Source: Elysia crispata (taxonomy: Eukaryota; Mollusca; Gastropoda; Plakobranchidae). Taken from it: 64,000 nucleotides of DNA. Shown piece after piece: positions 1 to 59,300 of the stretch. Both the position numbers and the translations under genes were made by a program. The notes under the pieces are model-generated. The model was given only the letters and a program-made list of their open reading frames with translations. It was not told where the DNA came from and made no database searches. How positions within the stretch are numbered: the first letter of the stretch is position 1; each line of letters begins with the position of its first letter. The stretch is from positions 1 to 64,000 of the forward strand of contig JAWDGP010006684.1 in the NCBI GenBank assembly GCA_033675545.1, given 5' to 3'.

Positions 1-78
1 AACAGACAGACAGACAGGCACACAGGCCTACATTAACACAAATAAATGCGAAGAAATTAGAGAGTTAAAGACGAATTT

Positions 79-80
79 GT

Positions 81-144
<64 letters not shown>
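79..144. repeat. (GT)n followed by (GA)n microsatellite
   Basis: About 13 GT units run directly into about 20 GA units. Confidence 0.97.
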
Positions 145-147
<3 letters not shown>

Positions 148-1242
148 GAGAAAGGCTGTGGCAGTAAAAAAATATGGATTGGACGTAATTTAAAATGTTA
201 GTGCATCAGTCCCTCCTCTTTTGTTTTTCTTTCTCTCCCTCGTTTTCTCCTTCTTAATATGTTCAAAGGGAGATAGTTGGGTGGATGAAGAAGGGCGAGC
301 AAATGGGGCGTGGCAAAAGAAGAAAGGTTGGTAGGTAAAGGCGAAGAGGAAAGAAAAACTGACGGTACGAGACGGAGTAATGAGGATCACTCATCGTATT
401 TCTTATCATGTCAGGCAGCCATGTTTATAGATAACTATGATGTCTCATGCCGGTCTTGACCTTGAACTCTACAACATGTAAGGTCACTGTGGCAATGTCA
501 TCTCTAGGTTGAGGACAAGGAGCGAGCAGGTGCCCTTGTCTGTGGCCACAAAAAAAAATAATAATAAAATAAAAGTAAAAACCATAGAGCAAAGGCTACA
601 TAGAGTGGCTCTTGTTAGCGGCAGCCATGAAAGCCATCCTAGTGGACAACCGACATTTAGAGAACCTCGAAAATTTATCTAACTTAAACAGATTTTAGTT
701 TAATAGGCTATTGTTAGATGATGTATGCTAACCCAATTCGTAAGTTATTTATCAGTTGCCGCTTTATTATGCTTTGTTTTTGTTTTCTTTTGTTTATTGT
801 TTGTTTTGTTGTTTTTTGTTGTTGTTGTTTTGGTTTTTTGGTTTTGGTTTTTGGTGGGGTTTGTTTTGTTTTTTGTTTTTTTTTGAGGTCTTTATGTTTT
901 TTCTTTCTTTTTCATTCTGTTTCCATAATAATAAATAATTTATCTGATTTGTTAAGGGATACATCCGCGCGGGGTAAGTTACTCATTATTGAGGATCATG
1001 AGGAATTTCTTCCGTTAGAATGGCTCATTTTGGGAATGATGACTCAGGCAAACCGACACTTTGTTAAATCAACACTGACTGTGGCTGGCAGACTTCACCG
1101 TATAACCTGTTGTAAAACTGTCTTCGCAGTATGGCTTTGCTTGTTTGGTTTTGGCTGGACTCGAAAGAAGGGTTAGCCTTTCCTCTGAGCTCGCACTTCG
1201 GTGTGACCCATGGAGCTAGGCAGGGGCGGCCCTTAGTTGAGA

Positions 1243-1325
1243 GAAGAAGAAGAAGAAGAAGAAGAAGAAGAAGAAGAAGAAGAAGAAGAAGAAGAAGAAG
1301 AAGAAGAAGAAGAAGAAGAAGAAGA
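1243..1325. repeat. (GAA)n triplet microsatellite
   Basis: About 27 near-perfect AGA/GAA units, followed by impure purine-rich sequence to about 1400. Such homopurine runs can form triplexes. It lies about 670 bp upstream of the tentative first coding exon. Confidence 0.97.
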
Positions 1326-1741
1326 TTTAAAGAAGAAGGAGAAGGAGAAGAAGAAGAGATTAAACAAGAATAAGAATGCAAAGATAAGAAGAAGAAGGTG
1401 GGGAAAAGATGTGACGTCTGGGAAAAGCAATAATAAAAAGTAGAGTGACATCGCCATGTATGATCTTAGTCACATTATTGTTAACAATAACAATATGAAA
1501 TAAAGACCGACTTAAGCAGAATGCTGTCGCTTATAGAGCCTGCCTATGCCTCTTCAGTTGAGCAAAGTCAAGCACCTTACTTGACCACCATGACCATAAC
1601 CAGAGAGGATAGACACTCTGTCATAAAGTACTGTTTACCTCTCATGAGAAAGTTTACTAGGGGACGCCGTTGACTCCCCACCAGGTAGCTCGCCACCGCT
1701 CTCAGCCGCTGACCTGAGTGCCCGGTTCTTCCTGTCGCATA

Positions 1742-1991
1742 ACGTACGCTCTCTTACTCCCTCTCTCTCTCTCTCTATCTCCCTCTCTCTCCGTTCGGCT
1801 CCGCTGACTCAACCTGAGCTGAGACTCATTCATTCATTCCTGCTCGGCCTGTAGAGCCGAGACGGTAACGCCTGGAGGATCCTGCTGGAGGATTATCAAG
1901 TCGCTGGTGTAAATCTGGATTATTTACTCACACAGGCTTACCATTAGAAAGAACGGCGATTTTACTGTCTGTTTTTTCTCCCATCTGAATC
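1742..1991 (+). promoter_or_regulatory. probable 5' leader and core promoter zone of the papilin-like gene
   Basis: Compared with its surroundings this stretch is GC-richer and begins with a pyrimidine tract (about 1751-1790) that resembles TCT/initiator-type start regions. It leads without an obvious acceptor into the ATG at 1992 (context AATCATGA). No TATA box was recognised. The transcription start cannot be fixed from sequence alone, so this call is inference from position. Confidence 0.3.
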
Positions 1992-49613
<47,622 letters not shown>

Positions 49614-50239
49614 GGGTTTGAAGATGAGCAGCCTGGTGAGAAGCGGATAAAACAAAACACCATTCATCAGTTGGTTTGCCTCTTTTGTACCTTAAAGAAG
49701 CATCACATTATTTACCTGGTGACTGGATCATCAATATGACAAATGATACCAAGAGCTTCCACAAGAGATATGAAAAGCAAAAAAATAATATGATCTTACC
49801 TTTGTCTTTTGTGGTTTTTACTATACCACCATTCACTGGGTACTTGTCTAGTGTATATTTGCTGCATGAATAGATAACTGCTTCTCCGTGTTCTGTTTTG
49901 CTGGATGCTGAAAATTATTATATTATGTGCCTGCTCATTTGCTCAGACTAGCATGCCTGTTTAATTCAGAGTCTCTTGCTTGCCTTATCTTTTTTTTTTC
50001 CTTGTATAAAAATTGAACTTTCTTTGTGTAATCTCGATTTCAATTTTACAATTGGCAAGCTGAAGATAAATTTAAGAACTTGTTTTAATCTGTTAAACCA
50101 GATTTATTAAAATGTAGGCAAACTTTCCAAATTTATAACAAGCACATCTTTATCGGGTTAGATTTAATCGAATAGTTTGAATACTAAAGAGTGATATTTT
50201 ACAACTTTCACAGATCATAGTATTAGTAACAAAGAAAGC

Positions 50240-50244
<5 letters not shown>

Positions 50245-50309
<65 letters not shown>
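50245..50309. repeat. (GA)n microsatellite
   Basis: About 32 GA units in the probable 3' UTR. Confidence 0.98.
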
Positions 50310-50313
<4 letters not shown>

Positions 50314-52362
50314 GATTGGCAGAATGTTTGCCGACTGTTGGGGAAAAGAGAAAAAGAGGAGGCGGGTGGGAAGAAAGAGGAAAATAGAAAAAAGATCAAA
50401 TACATAAAAATAAGACATCAAAAAAGTGACCAAGATCAGCGCGAAGTATTGTGGCATTTTATCATATCTTCAGATAGGATTCCCTTTGGAGTATAACACT
50501 GCCATTATGTTAAAATTGGATGTACCTTAAAACAGTTGCCTAATAGGTGCAGCTTCTGATCAGCAAATTTACACTTGAGTAAAAAAATGGAAGACCAGTT
50601 AATTGGAATGAGCACTCTAGTACTCCATATGATGCCCTTAACAATGGTTTTACCTATAGGTACTTCCGAAATAGGCTGATCTCAGTTAATTTAAATTTCC
50701 TTGATTTCCCCTATTTTATTTTTATTAGTTTCCACCATGTTTATTTGATCTTGCCTGATATTTCCACTTTTTGAATGGATAAATAGGTGTTTTCACCGTT
50801 TTGTGTATTATATTAACTTATACTCTTGCATTTTTTGGGAATTGGACTAGATTTTTCATCATTATTTTACAAGATTAAGGAAATGCTCATTGTGAGATGG
50901 GTTTTTTTTTTTTAAATCTCTTTATTTTTTGGCATTATGGAGTCATTTTTCAGTTTAATGTTAATTTTGCTTCTATTTAGTACACCTCTTGTAGACTCCT
51001 TTTATAGTGTGCTCATTTTCACACCATCTCCCATGATATAACTTACAAAATGATAGAATATATCTTTTTCCCTTGTTTTTTATACTTTAAATGAGGAAAC
51101 TTTTGCAAACTTGCAGACTGCGTTGAAGATTACGAAACTTCTCTTTATTATAACTTTTCAATCTTTCCAAGACGTATGCTATACATTTAGAGGAAACTTT
51201 GATTCCCTTACGAGTTATCAAGTGCCTTTAATGAATCTAAGTCTTCGCACTTCGTAAGAATTGGTACATAACCAGTCGCGGTACCAGATATCACAACGTA
51301 TTTGGTTCATAAAAGGTTCAGAAAACTTACTTTTTCTATTGTCACCTTCAGCATGCTCAGGAAGATGTGTTACAGGAACTCACATTTTAACTTGTAAGTG
51401 GGTTCCTTTTGTGGTTTTAAAAATACCGGTTTTTAAACTTAGTCCTGGACTGCCTAAATACATTGCCCAGACATCAAAATAAACAAACCAATATACATAA
51501 AGCAAAGGGGCGTTTGGTGCTATATGAATTATTCTTGATTTTTCCAGTCTTAATACACATTAATGATGTAAGACAACATTAAGATCATGTATGATATCTC
51601 AGTAAATTCCGGTGTCTTTGTACTCAATACAATGAGATTATTATTGTAACACATAATCTCTAAATCCTTAGCTTGAAACTTTTGGGATGGATAACTCATT
51701 AGGTTAGTTTCACGGTAATAATTTATTCTCAAACATATTTTCAATACGATTATTAAGATGCATATCTTCAAAATGGTAGCTAGAGAGGAAAGTGAAAACA
51801 AAGATGTATTATGATTATATTGTGGGGTTGAAGTTCATTTCATGTTTGCTTTTTTGTAATCAGCGCATAATTGTTAAACTTATAACTTATTCACCCTTTT
51901 TACTTCTTTGTAAGCTTGAACCTTCAACAGATTTCTGAAAATCGCAATGGCAATGTAATGAATACATCATTTAAGTATTAAATTGCTGCTGTATTTATGT
52001 AAAGTTTTGAAAATGAACAAAAGTCTATGTAATAGTGTGATTTAACTGTTCAAAAATAACCAGCTTGCTTGACTTGAATAATTTTTTAATTTTACTTTCT
52101 TTTAATTTGCACAAACTTTTGTCTTTTCTTTAAATGCCTGTTATTAATTTATGCTTTAGAATAAACAATTTGTATTGCTGTTTCAGCAAGTTTAGCTTAC
52201 ACAAAATAGAACTGTACAGAGTTCCATGACCATTCTTCATTCTTTTAAATTCTAAGGGCTAGTGGGATTTTTAGGTTTTTGTTTTGTTTAATTTTTGTTT
52301 CAATCCGCATAAAAAAAAACTTTAAATAGTATTGTTTTTAAAATAATTATTATTACCATTAT

Positions 52363-52365
52363 TAA

Positions 52366-52446
<81 letters not shown>
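52363..52446. repeat. (ATT)n triplet microsatellite
   Basis: About 28 ATT units in the probable 3' UTR. Confidence 0.98.
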
Positions 52447-52812
52447 CATTATTATCCTTATCATTTTTGTTATTAAATTACAGTAATTTCGTTTATACAT
52501 TTCTTGTCAATACTATTTTCACAACTTGTGTAAATTTAAGTATATTGCAAATCATTTCTGTATTTGTTTTATTACCAGTACTTTTTCTTTTCTATTCACA
52601 TTGTACATTTCTTTCCTGTCGAGTCTTTTGTACATTGTTTGATATCTAGGAGATATTACCGTCAGTCCTACCATTATCAACCATATTATATATTTTGCAT
52701 TGAAGTTACATTATTGCATTCCCACAGTTCATGCAATGATTGTATCACTGGCTTTGCACAATAGCATGCAGCACTCTGTACTAGATGAATGCAATTAATA
52801 TCCTCAATTGTC

Positions 52813-52818
52813 AATAAA
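52813..52818 (+). terminator. poly(A) signal AATAAA, preferred
   Basis: Canonical hexamer in TCAATAAAGAAC, followed by a T/GT-rich stretch near 52850-52885. Chosen as the most complete signal downstream of the PLAC exon. Confidence 0.5.
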
Positions 52819-52840
52819 GAACAAGGAAATTTCAATACAA

Positions 52841-55071
52841 AACCATAACGTTCGTCAGCCTGTTTTTATGTCTGGTCCTCTTTTCTTAAACTGAATGAGA
52901 CAGAGAGAGACAGAGAGAGAGAGAGACAGAAAGTTATATAGTCAGACATATGGACAGACAGAGAGAGAAAGGGAGAGAGTGAGTCGGGAGAGGAAATTAT
53001 TAGTCTGAATTATGCAAGTTAAAATATGGCATCATCAATCTATTTGGTATTTTTTATCTGCTCTGGTATTAAAAATAAGCATATGAAGAACTGCTGCGTA
53101 TCCTTTAATTACGAAAAGCATTGACTCTTTTGGAATATATAACTGAACTGAAAAAAGTGAGGAAAGTGGAAAGATAGAAAACATCAAACTTAAACAAAAC
53201 CTTCACAATCTTCAACGTGTTTAACTTTATGATAAAAAAAAATTACGACTCATTACTGTGGTCAGAGACAAGATCTGAATTTTATTGACAAGTTAATTAA
53301 CTTACAAGAAATCAATAGTGTCAAGTTCTGATTTCCTAACAATTTCAAAAAAAAAATCAAATCTTAAAGCATTTGAAAGTGTAAAAACTTGTGTGGAAGG
53401 AACAAATCAATACACCTTGGCATAGGCAAAAGGATAATTGAAAAAAAAAAAAACCAATGAAGTCATTTCTCTTGGCGATTCCTCCGTCATGCTTTCTGTT
53501 TAGCTGAGAAAGATAAGTTATTGGTAACGGTCCATCGAGGAAAGTTTACGCTTTCAGTCTGTTGTTAAAATCAAATATACGCTTTTTAAGTATATCATAA
53601 ACTCTCTCACCGTACTCATCATTAAAGAACCCCACTTTTCCTATTCGTCATCGCGGATTGCAATGCCCTAATGGTGATAACTTTCTTGGCTTCTCTACTG
53701 CGGAGTCGTTTTTTGTTTTGTTTTGCTTTGTTTTTGTTTTTTTTTGTTTTTTGTTTTTTTTTAGGTTTATCTAGTGTTTCTTTGGATTTTTATTATTTCA
53801 TTACATACCTTTCTGGATTAATTGAGTGGAGTCATCTTATGAGTAAATACAGTCTCTGTTGGGTTTACAAGCTACATTTTGCGGGTCCGATTTCATGCTT
53901 CCTCTCTTTTTAGTTTTAATTTTGTCTGCGTTATTACACAAAACTAAAATATAAGGGGCATGTGTGCGGTTAAAATTATTTAATTTTTTTTTTTACTTTC
54001 ATGCCCTTAGAATGTGTGCCTTAGTTTGTTTTATTCTGGGTTTTTTTTTTCAATACAATAATCTTCAAAAATCAGCTAGTCCAGTTCTATTGTTCATGGA
54101 ATATAAGTACCATTGTCATATGAATAGAATATTCCATGGTAAAATGGTATGAATTGTATTTAAAAAAAAACAACTGACTAAATGGCCTTAGTAATTTTTT
54201 TTCAAATACGTTGCATACTTTGTAGCATAGTGCAAAAACATCCATTTTTTTAAACCTCTTTTAAAACGTTTGAGCAGACAACAGACACTAAGGGCAGAGT
54301 GCTGGATTTCGGAAAGATAAGGTCCAAATGTTTCAAAGAACAGAAATTACAAAGATTATTTTTTTAACCACTGATCAGATAAAATTATATATTTTTATAA
54401 CTTATATTGCGCTTTCCCTACTAAGCTTTTCAAAGCTCTTGACAGAGATCCGTCGCCGAACCATTGCGCACCAAGATGCCTTCCTTCATAAAGAAGCCGC
54501 TTCTAACAGCAGCGCGTCTCTCTGATACTGATACGGTCTTTCCTTGCTGGGTACTCGTGTTACAGCTGAGCAAGGCAAATCCACCATTAGACCACGGCGA
54601 CGAGGATCTTATATCACGCTTGCTTTCTCCTTACATTTATCAGCTAGTCAGAGTCTGACTCATCGCTTTCCTTTTTCGCTCTTCGTCTCTGAAAAATGAA
54701 TTTAAAAGAGGGCGTTGTATTTACATGTGCAATAGTTTTTGTTGTTCTTTTTTAAATGCCTAGTATTTGATACTCTAGGGTCCCTTTTCTACTTAATATA
54801 ATCAAGAAACCGCAACTTATATGAACAGTCCAGTGAAACGCCTATTTTTTGTAGTGTTCAACCTTCCCCTTTATAAACGGCTTACATAAAGATTCTAAAC
54901 TAGTCGGTGAAAAGGCTTGATTTTGTCGAGAAAAATTGTTTTACCTGATCCTTGTAAAGTAAATTAATGGCTGTTAGAAATTCGCTTGTTACAGCAAGAC
55001 GTGATCATTAACGTTGTCCCAGCTCTCTTCCCTGTCATGCCCTCCCCAGTCTCTCTTCCTTCCCTTCCCCT

Positions 55072-55141
<70 letters not shown>

Positions 55142-56239
55142 AGTCTCCATCTCCCTTGCCCACAGTTTTCTCTATTAATTCCTTTCCCGCTTTCTCTTTT
55201 TCTTTCTTACTCAGTTTATTTTTTGCGTAGTGTGGCCCAGTCTATCTTACAATTTGGTCTTTATTCTATTTATAAAAATTATGCTTGCCTTTCTATAGAA
55301 CCGCCAGATTATCTACTGTCTTACATATCCTCTTATCTATTTATCCATTATATGGCCATTTATCTTTTATCTGTCAACCTGTCTACATATCTTTCTATCA
55401 ATCAATCAATCTATCTATCTATCATATATTACTAATTGCCACTGAGTTCATACAAATCTTTTTACTTGCATTACTCGATCATTTATTAAAATGTTTACTC
55501 TACCTTTCTTCATTTTTTTTTCTGTGTGTATTTTTCAACTACGTAAGAGCAATGTATCATAGAAACTGTTTCTACTAGACAAATTTGAGGGTCGTGCGTC
55601 TTCGCTATAAATTTCAGTTAAAAGTAAAGTTATTTGTTTCAAGTTTCATTCGATTTTACTTTTCTTTTAATTCAATCTTAAAAAATGTTATACGCGAAGT
55701 TTTTTTTAAGAAGCAAAAGTAACTTCTTATCCAAACTCTAAGTTATTCTTTTATCTATGAAATGTGTTTTGATTAAAATAATTCTATTTCTTTATATTTT
55801 TCTCACCCTTTTATTATCTTTCTCTTCGTCTTCATCTATGTCTGTTTCGTGGCTTCTGCAAGATAGACAAAAAAATTGTCATTCAGCAAAAACTTTACCA
55901 CCCATTGAAAAGAACATTTCGTTATTGCAGTCTTTTGTACTACATTTTTTTCATATTTGTTAACCACGTTGGATTTAATGTGAGTATGTCTTATCAAAAT
56001 GGAGATTTAAAATGGCGGGTTTAAAATTAAAACAATGAAATAAAAGTGTTAGAAATTCAAGCGGCCATTTTGCACCTAGCTCTACATTCAAACTAAAGAA
56101 AAAAAAATTAAGAATTCATATCTGAATATCTGTAAGTACATGTTTTTGTCCGGAAAACTGAAAACGTTATAATTATTTCATGCTACGTTAATGAACAAAA
56201 AAATCTAAGAGTTGAATTCTATATAAACGACTGGCTAGT
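52841..56239. other. interval between the converging genes
   Basis: No gene recognised. It holds short impure GA repeats at 52897-52980, a (CT)n run at 55079-55143 and a small segment near 54390-54660. That segment opens with TTATATTGCGCTTT and TTCAAAGCTCTT, a pairing often seen in dispersed invertebrate repeats, and could be a repeat relic. Its right end should contain the 3' UTR of the minus-strand gene; minus-strand AATAAA (TTTATT on +) occurs near 55809 and 55483. Confidence 0.5.
55079..55143. repeat. (CT)n microsatellite
   Basis: About 30 CT units with one CTAT interruption. Confidence 0.97.
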
Positions 56240-56370
56240 TTAACCCCCGCACTTGTAGAAATAGAATCCTGTGGCCACAATGATGATCACAAAGGCGACA
56301 ACCACAGCGGCCACGATCAGTTTGTTTCCTTCAGTCGAAGTGGGCGCTTCAGCCTCGGCCCTGCCGGACA
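56240..56370 (-). CDS. WSC gene last exon: transmembrane helix and stop
   Basis: Minus-strand acceptor CACACACTCACAG; enters in phase 1 and ends with TAA at 56242-56240. Encodes a short acidic stretch (EAEAPTSTEGNK), then LIVAAVVVAFVIIIVATGFY, a clear single membrane span, and FYKCGG at the C-terminus. The Cys next to the membrane could be palmitoylated. Confidence 0.85.
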
Positions 56371-59300
56371 CTGTGAGTGTGTGTGGGGGGGGGGGAGGGG
56401 GGGAGGGGGGGTAACAAAGTGATAGTCAAAGGAAAGAAAGGCTCGAGGCTTAACAAAACACTTCCACATGATGGAATTTTAGTCATGTAGATTCAAAAGT
56501 GCACCTTGACCCTCAACCTTACGCTGAATCTACACTGCGCTCTCCTCAAAAAGCAGCGAGTGTTTGTATTAACTAACCTTTTTAAAAATCCTTTTGTTTC
56601 TTTTTTTTTCACTTTTCTGTTTAATGGTTACACATTTAAAATGTTTTATTATGTATTTAAGTTATGCTGCTGAATCTCTGTATTAGCCAGCGCGCTTCTG
56701 TTCAGTTTATGATTTCAAATATCGCAGCCGTAGGAAACGTTCTATATAGAGGCTTTATTAGTTCAAAACGTTGAGGATATTAACTAGGATGGTTTGTTTC
56801 AGTGTTTGAAACCGCTATCAAATGACAGATTTCAAAAAGCTAAAGCTTTCCTTGATAAGGTGACAAGAACAGATCGCGAGGATGGTTTGTTTCAGTGTTT
56901 GAAACCGCTATCAAATGACAGATTTCAAAAAGCTAAAGCTTTCCTTGATAAGGTGACAAGAACAGATCGCGAGCATCCCCTGTGCTAGGCCGCCATCTAT
57001 TTCTTTATTGTAATCCAGCCAATTAGAAAAAAAAAGCTGTAGACATGACAGTCATGGTGGTGAATTGGAGTCTTGTAAAAATAGAATCCTGGAAGAGAAT
57101 ATAATAAAATAGAAACAGTAAAGATAGAGGAATAGGAAACTAGGTCCATTTCAGATGTGGAGATCGAACATTTATTTCAACTGCGAGTTATGTCGAAAGC
57201 AATGTTAGGATTTGCCCAATACTGCAGAGGAGGATATACACCGAACAAACAAACAAAAATACTGTACTTTTCCTTGCTAAGGTAGATATTTCTAATTTCA
57301 ACCTCAACATAAAACTCTTCCTGTCTTCCTAGATCGATACGATATTTTGCTCTTATTAGGTCCAGGGCGAGCATGATTGATAAACAGCAAAAAGTGACAA
57401 GGAGATACAGTCTGAAATGTCCCAAAAGGCAATGTTCTTAATGTTTGCAAAACGCATTTTAAACTGTTTGAACTGATCGTCCTATTTCACTGATCACTTA
57501 TTTCATGCCTATATAATTTTTGTTAATGTATAGTGTCACGTGGATGTTTGATTGAAGACAATTGTCCACTGCAGATTAAGATCTCATTGAACATCACATC
57601 CTGCCCTGATTGAGTGAGCTTGGTCAAGCGAATAAAGTTTCCAGTCGTATTTAATGTTTCAAAAATAGCCTCACAGTTTTAGTGCCAACGATTTTCTGAT
57701 AAAACTCGCGTAGGCTGTACCGAATTCTGTTGTAAAAAAAACCTTAAAAACCAGTGTTGTGCCTGAAAGAGCCATTTAATCATGTAGATCCCAGAGGTCC
57801 TCAAGGCGCCTTCATTCAACGCTACAATTATGAGTCTAGTCTAAGTGTATTTTGACACTATAAATACTTTATAACGATAAGAAAAAGACTGCAAGAGATG
57901 GAGAGAGCGTCCTTCACCTTCACTGATGGCCACGCTCTTGGCGACACCCCCGAGGGTTTGCTCCCTCTGATCTCCTCCGGCCAAACTGACCACTGCCTTT
58001 TCGGCCACGACATTCGGACCGCCAGCCGACACCTTCTCGCTGGCCGTCTCGCTGACCAGGCGCTTGGCCACCAGGCCTGACAAGGAGGGATCGTCCTCTA
58101 GGGTCACGATTGGCGAGTCTTTGATCTCAAACGTTTCACCATCTGGTTCATTCAGCAAAGTGACACAAACAAAATTCGTTTGTTGCGAAAGGATCGCTTT
58201 GTGTTTTAGTTTCGAAAAAAAAAAAAAAAAAGGATGGCTGATGTGAAAATGAAGAGAAAAAGTTTTTGTGATTTCGCAAATCATTTTTTTATATAAAGTT
58301 GCAGTATTTTGCACAAATTTCAATTAGGAACTGTACTGCTATTAGAGCATAGCAATATGGAGAAATCAATCCAAATTTAATTTACATTGATAGTAGCAGC
58401 GATGATGCTGGTGGAGGGAAAAAAGGCATGTGGGTTTCAAACTTATTACGGCTATGTCTCTGATAAACACCAGCTCTTGGATCAGTTTCAATTACCAGGG
58501 AACTGCGGTTCTTTCCAATCAGCATCCGTGAAAAGAGAGGCTGGCCAGCGTTTGAAAGGCGGAAGACGAGCTGGAATTGAAAAGAACAAGAAAAGAATCC
58601 ATTAGATTTAGACCGTGTCTCCTCAAAGAGAGTGCTTCCTTGCAGTGTGAACTGTTAACTTAAAACCTCATTGTGTGACACACTTATAGGCATGAAACTT
58701 CTCATAAAAAGCTGGATTTGATTAAAAAAAAAATATATTGTCATCAATATGATTATAACCGAACTATATATTTAATTGTTCCTCAGAAATGATCAGTCGT
58801 AAGATAATTTATATAATAGGAAAACATCTAGATATTCTTGTGAAGTGCACAATTTTGAAAAGATTTGCCATTGAAGTTAAATATGTTTTTCTATTCAGTC
58901 ATGGGAGAAACTTTTGAAGCTCTTAGTGTACAGTTGATCACATACATTTTTACAATCTCATCCAGATGTAGCGATGATACATCAATGAATAAACAAAGAC
59001 GGACAGCGATTGGGAGTGATAGAAAAATATGTGGAGAGAGAGAAAGAGGGGGGGGGGAGATTGAGAGGCAGACAGAGAGAGGAACACAGAGAGTAGAGTA
59101 TTTCATGTTATGAGGACATAAGTGTTGAGAATTCTTTAGCAGAGATAGATTATGATCTGGTTTTCATCCGAACCAAATTCCATCATGTACTATTAATTGC
59201 CTAGCAGTAAAGTCTTTATCTGGCTGAGGACTTGTACAGTTTACTTCTCATTTAAGTTATACGATTTACATTGTTTTAATTCAATTTTTGACAGTTTCGC

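Larger units (their letters stand above)
1..1741. other. upstream region without a recognised gene
   Basis: No exon-like segment was seen on either strand. It holds a (GT)n(GA)n run at 79-144, a T/G-rich stretch at about 753-935 whose apparent open frames are low-complexity artefacts, and a (GAA)n run at 1243-1325. The short open frames around 718-1176 and 1131-1373 are made of these repeats and are not called as genes. Confidence 0.6.
49614..52840 (+). other. probable 3' UTR of the papilin-like gene
   Basis: About 3.2 kb without coding signal after the stop. It contains (GA)n at 50245-50309 and (ATT)n at 52363-52446. AATAAA occurs at about 51478, 52160 and 52813. The last is followed within 50 nt by GT/T-rich sequence and is my preferred poly(A) site; shorter forms are possible. 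Confidence 0.5.

Noticed and set aside
54328-54660. Open frames in the interval between the two genes
   Set aside because: No domain, no splice partners, and the start resembles a dispersed repeat motif. Not enough for a gene or a named element.
58387-58605. Plus-strand 72-codon frame inside the WSC gene intron
   Set aside because: No similarity recognised, no splice structure, and the start codon assignment is arbitrary.
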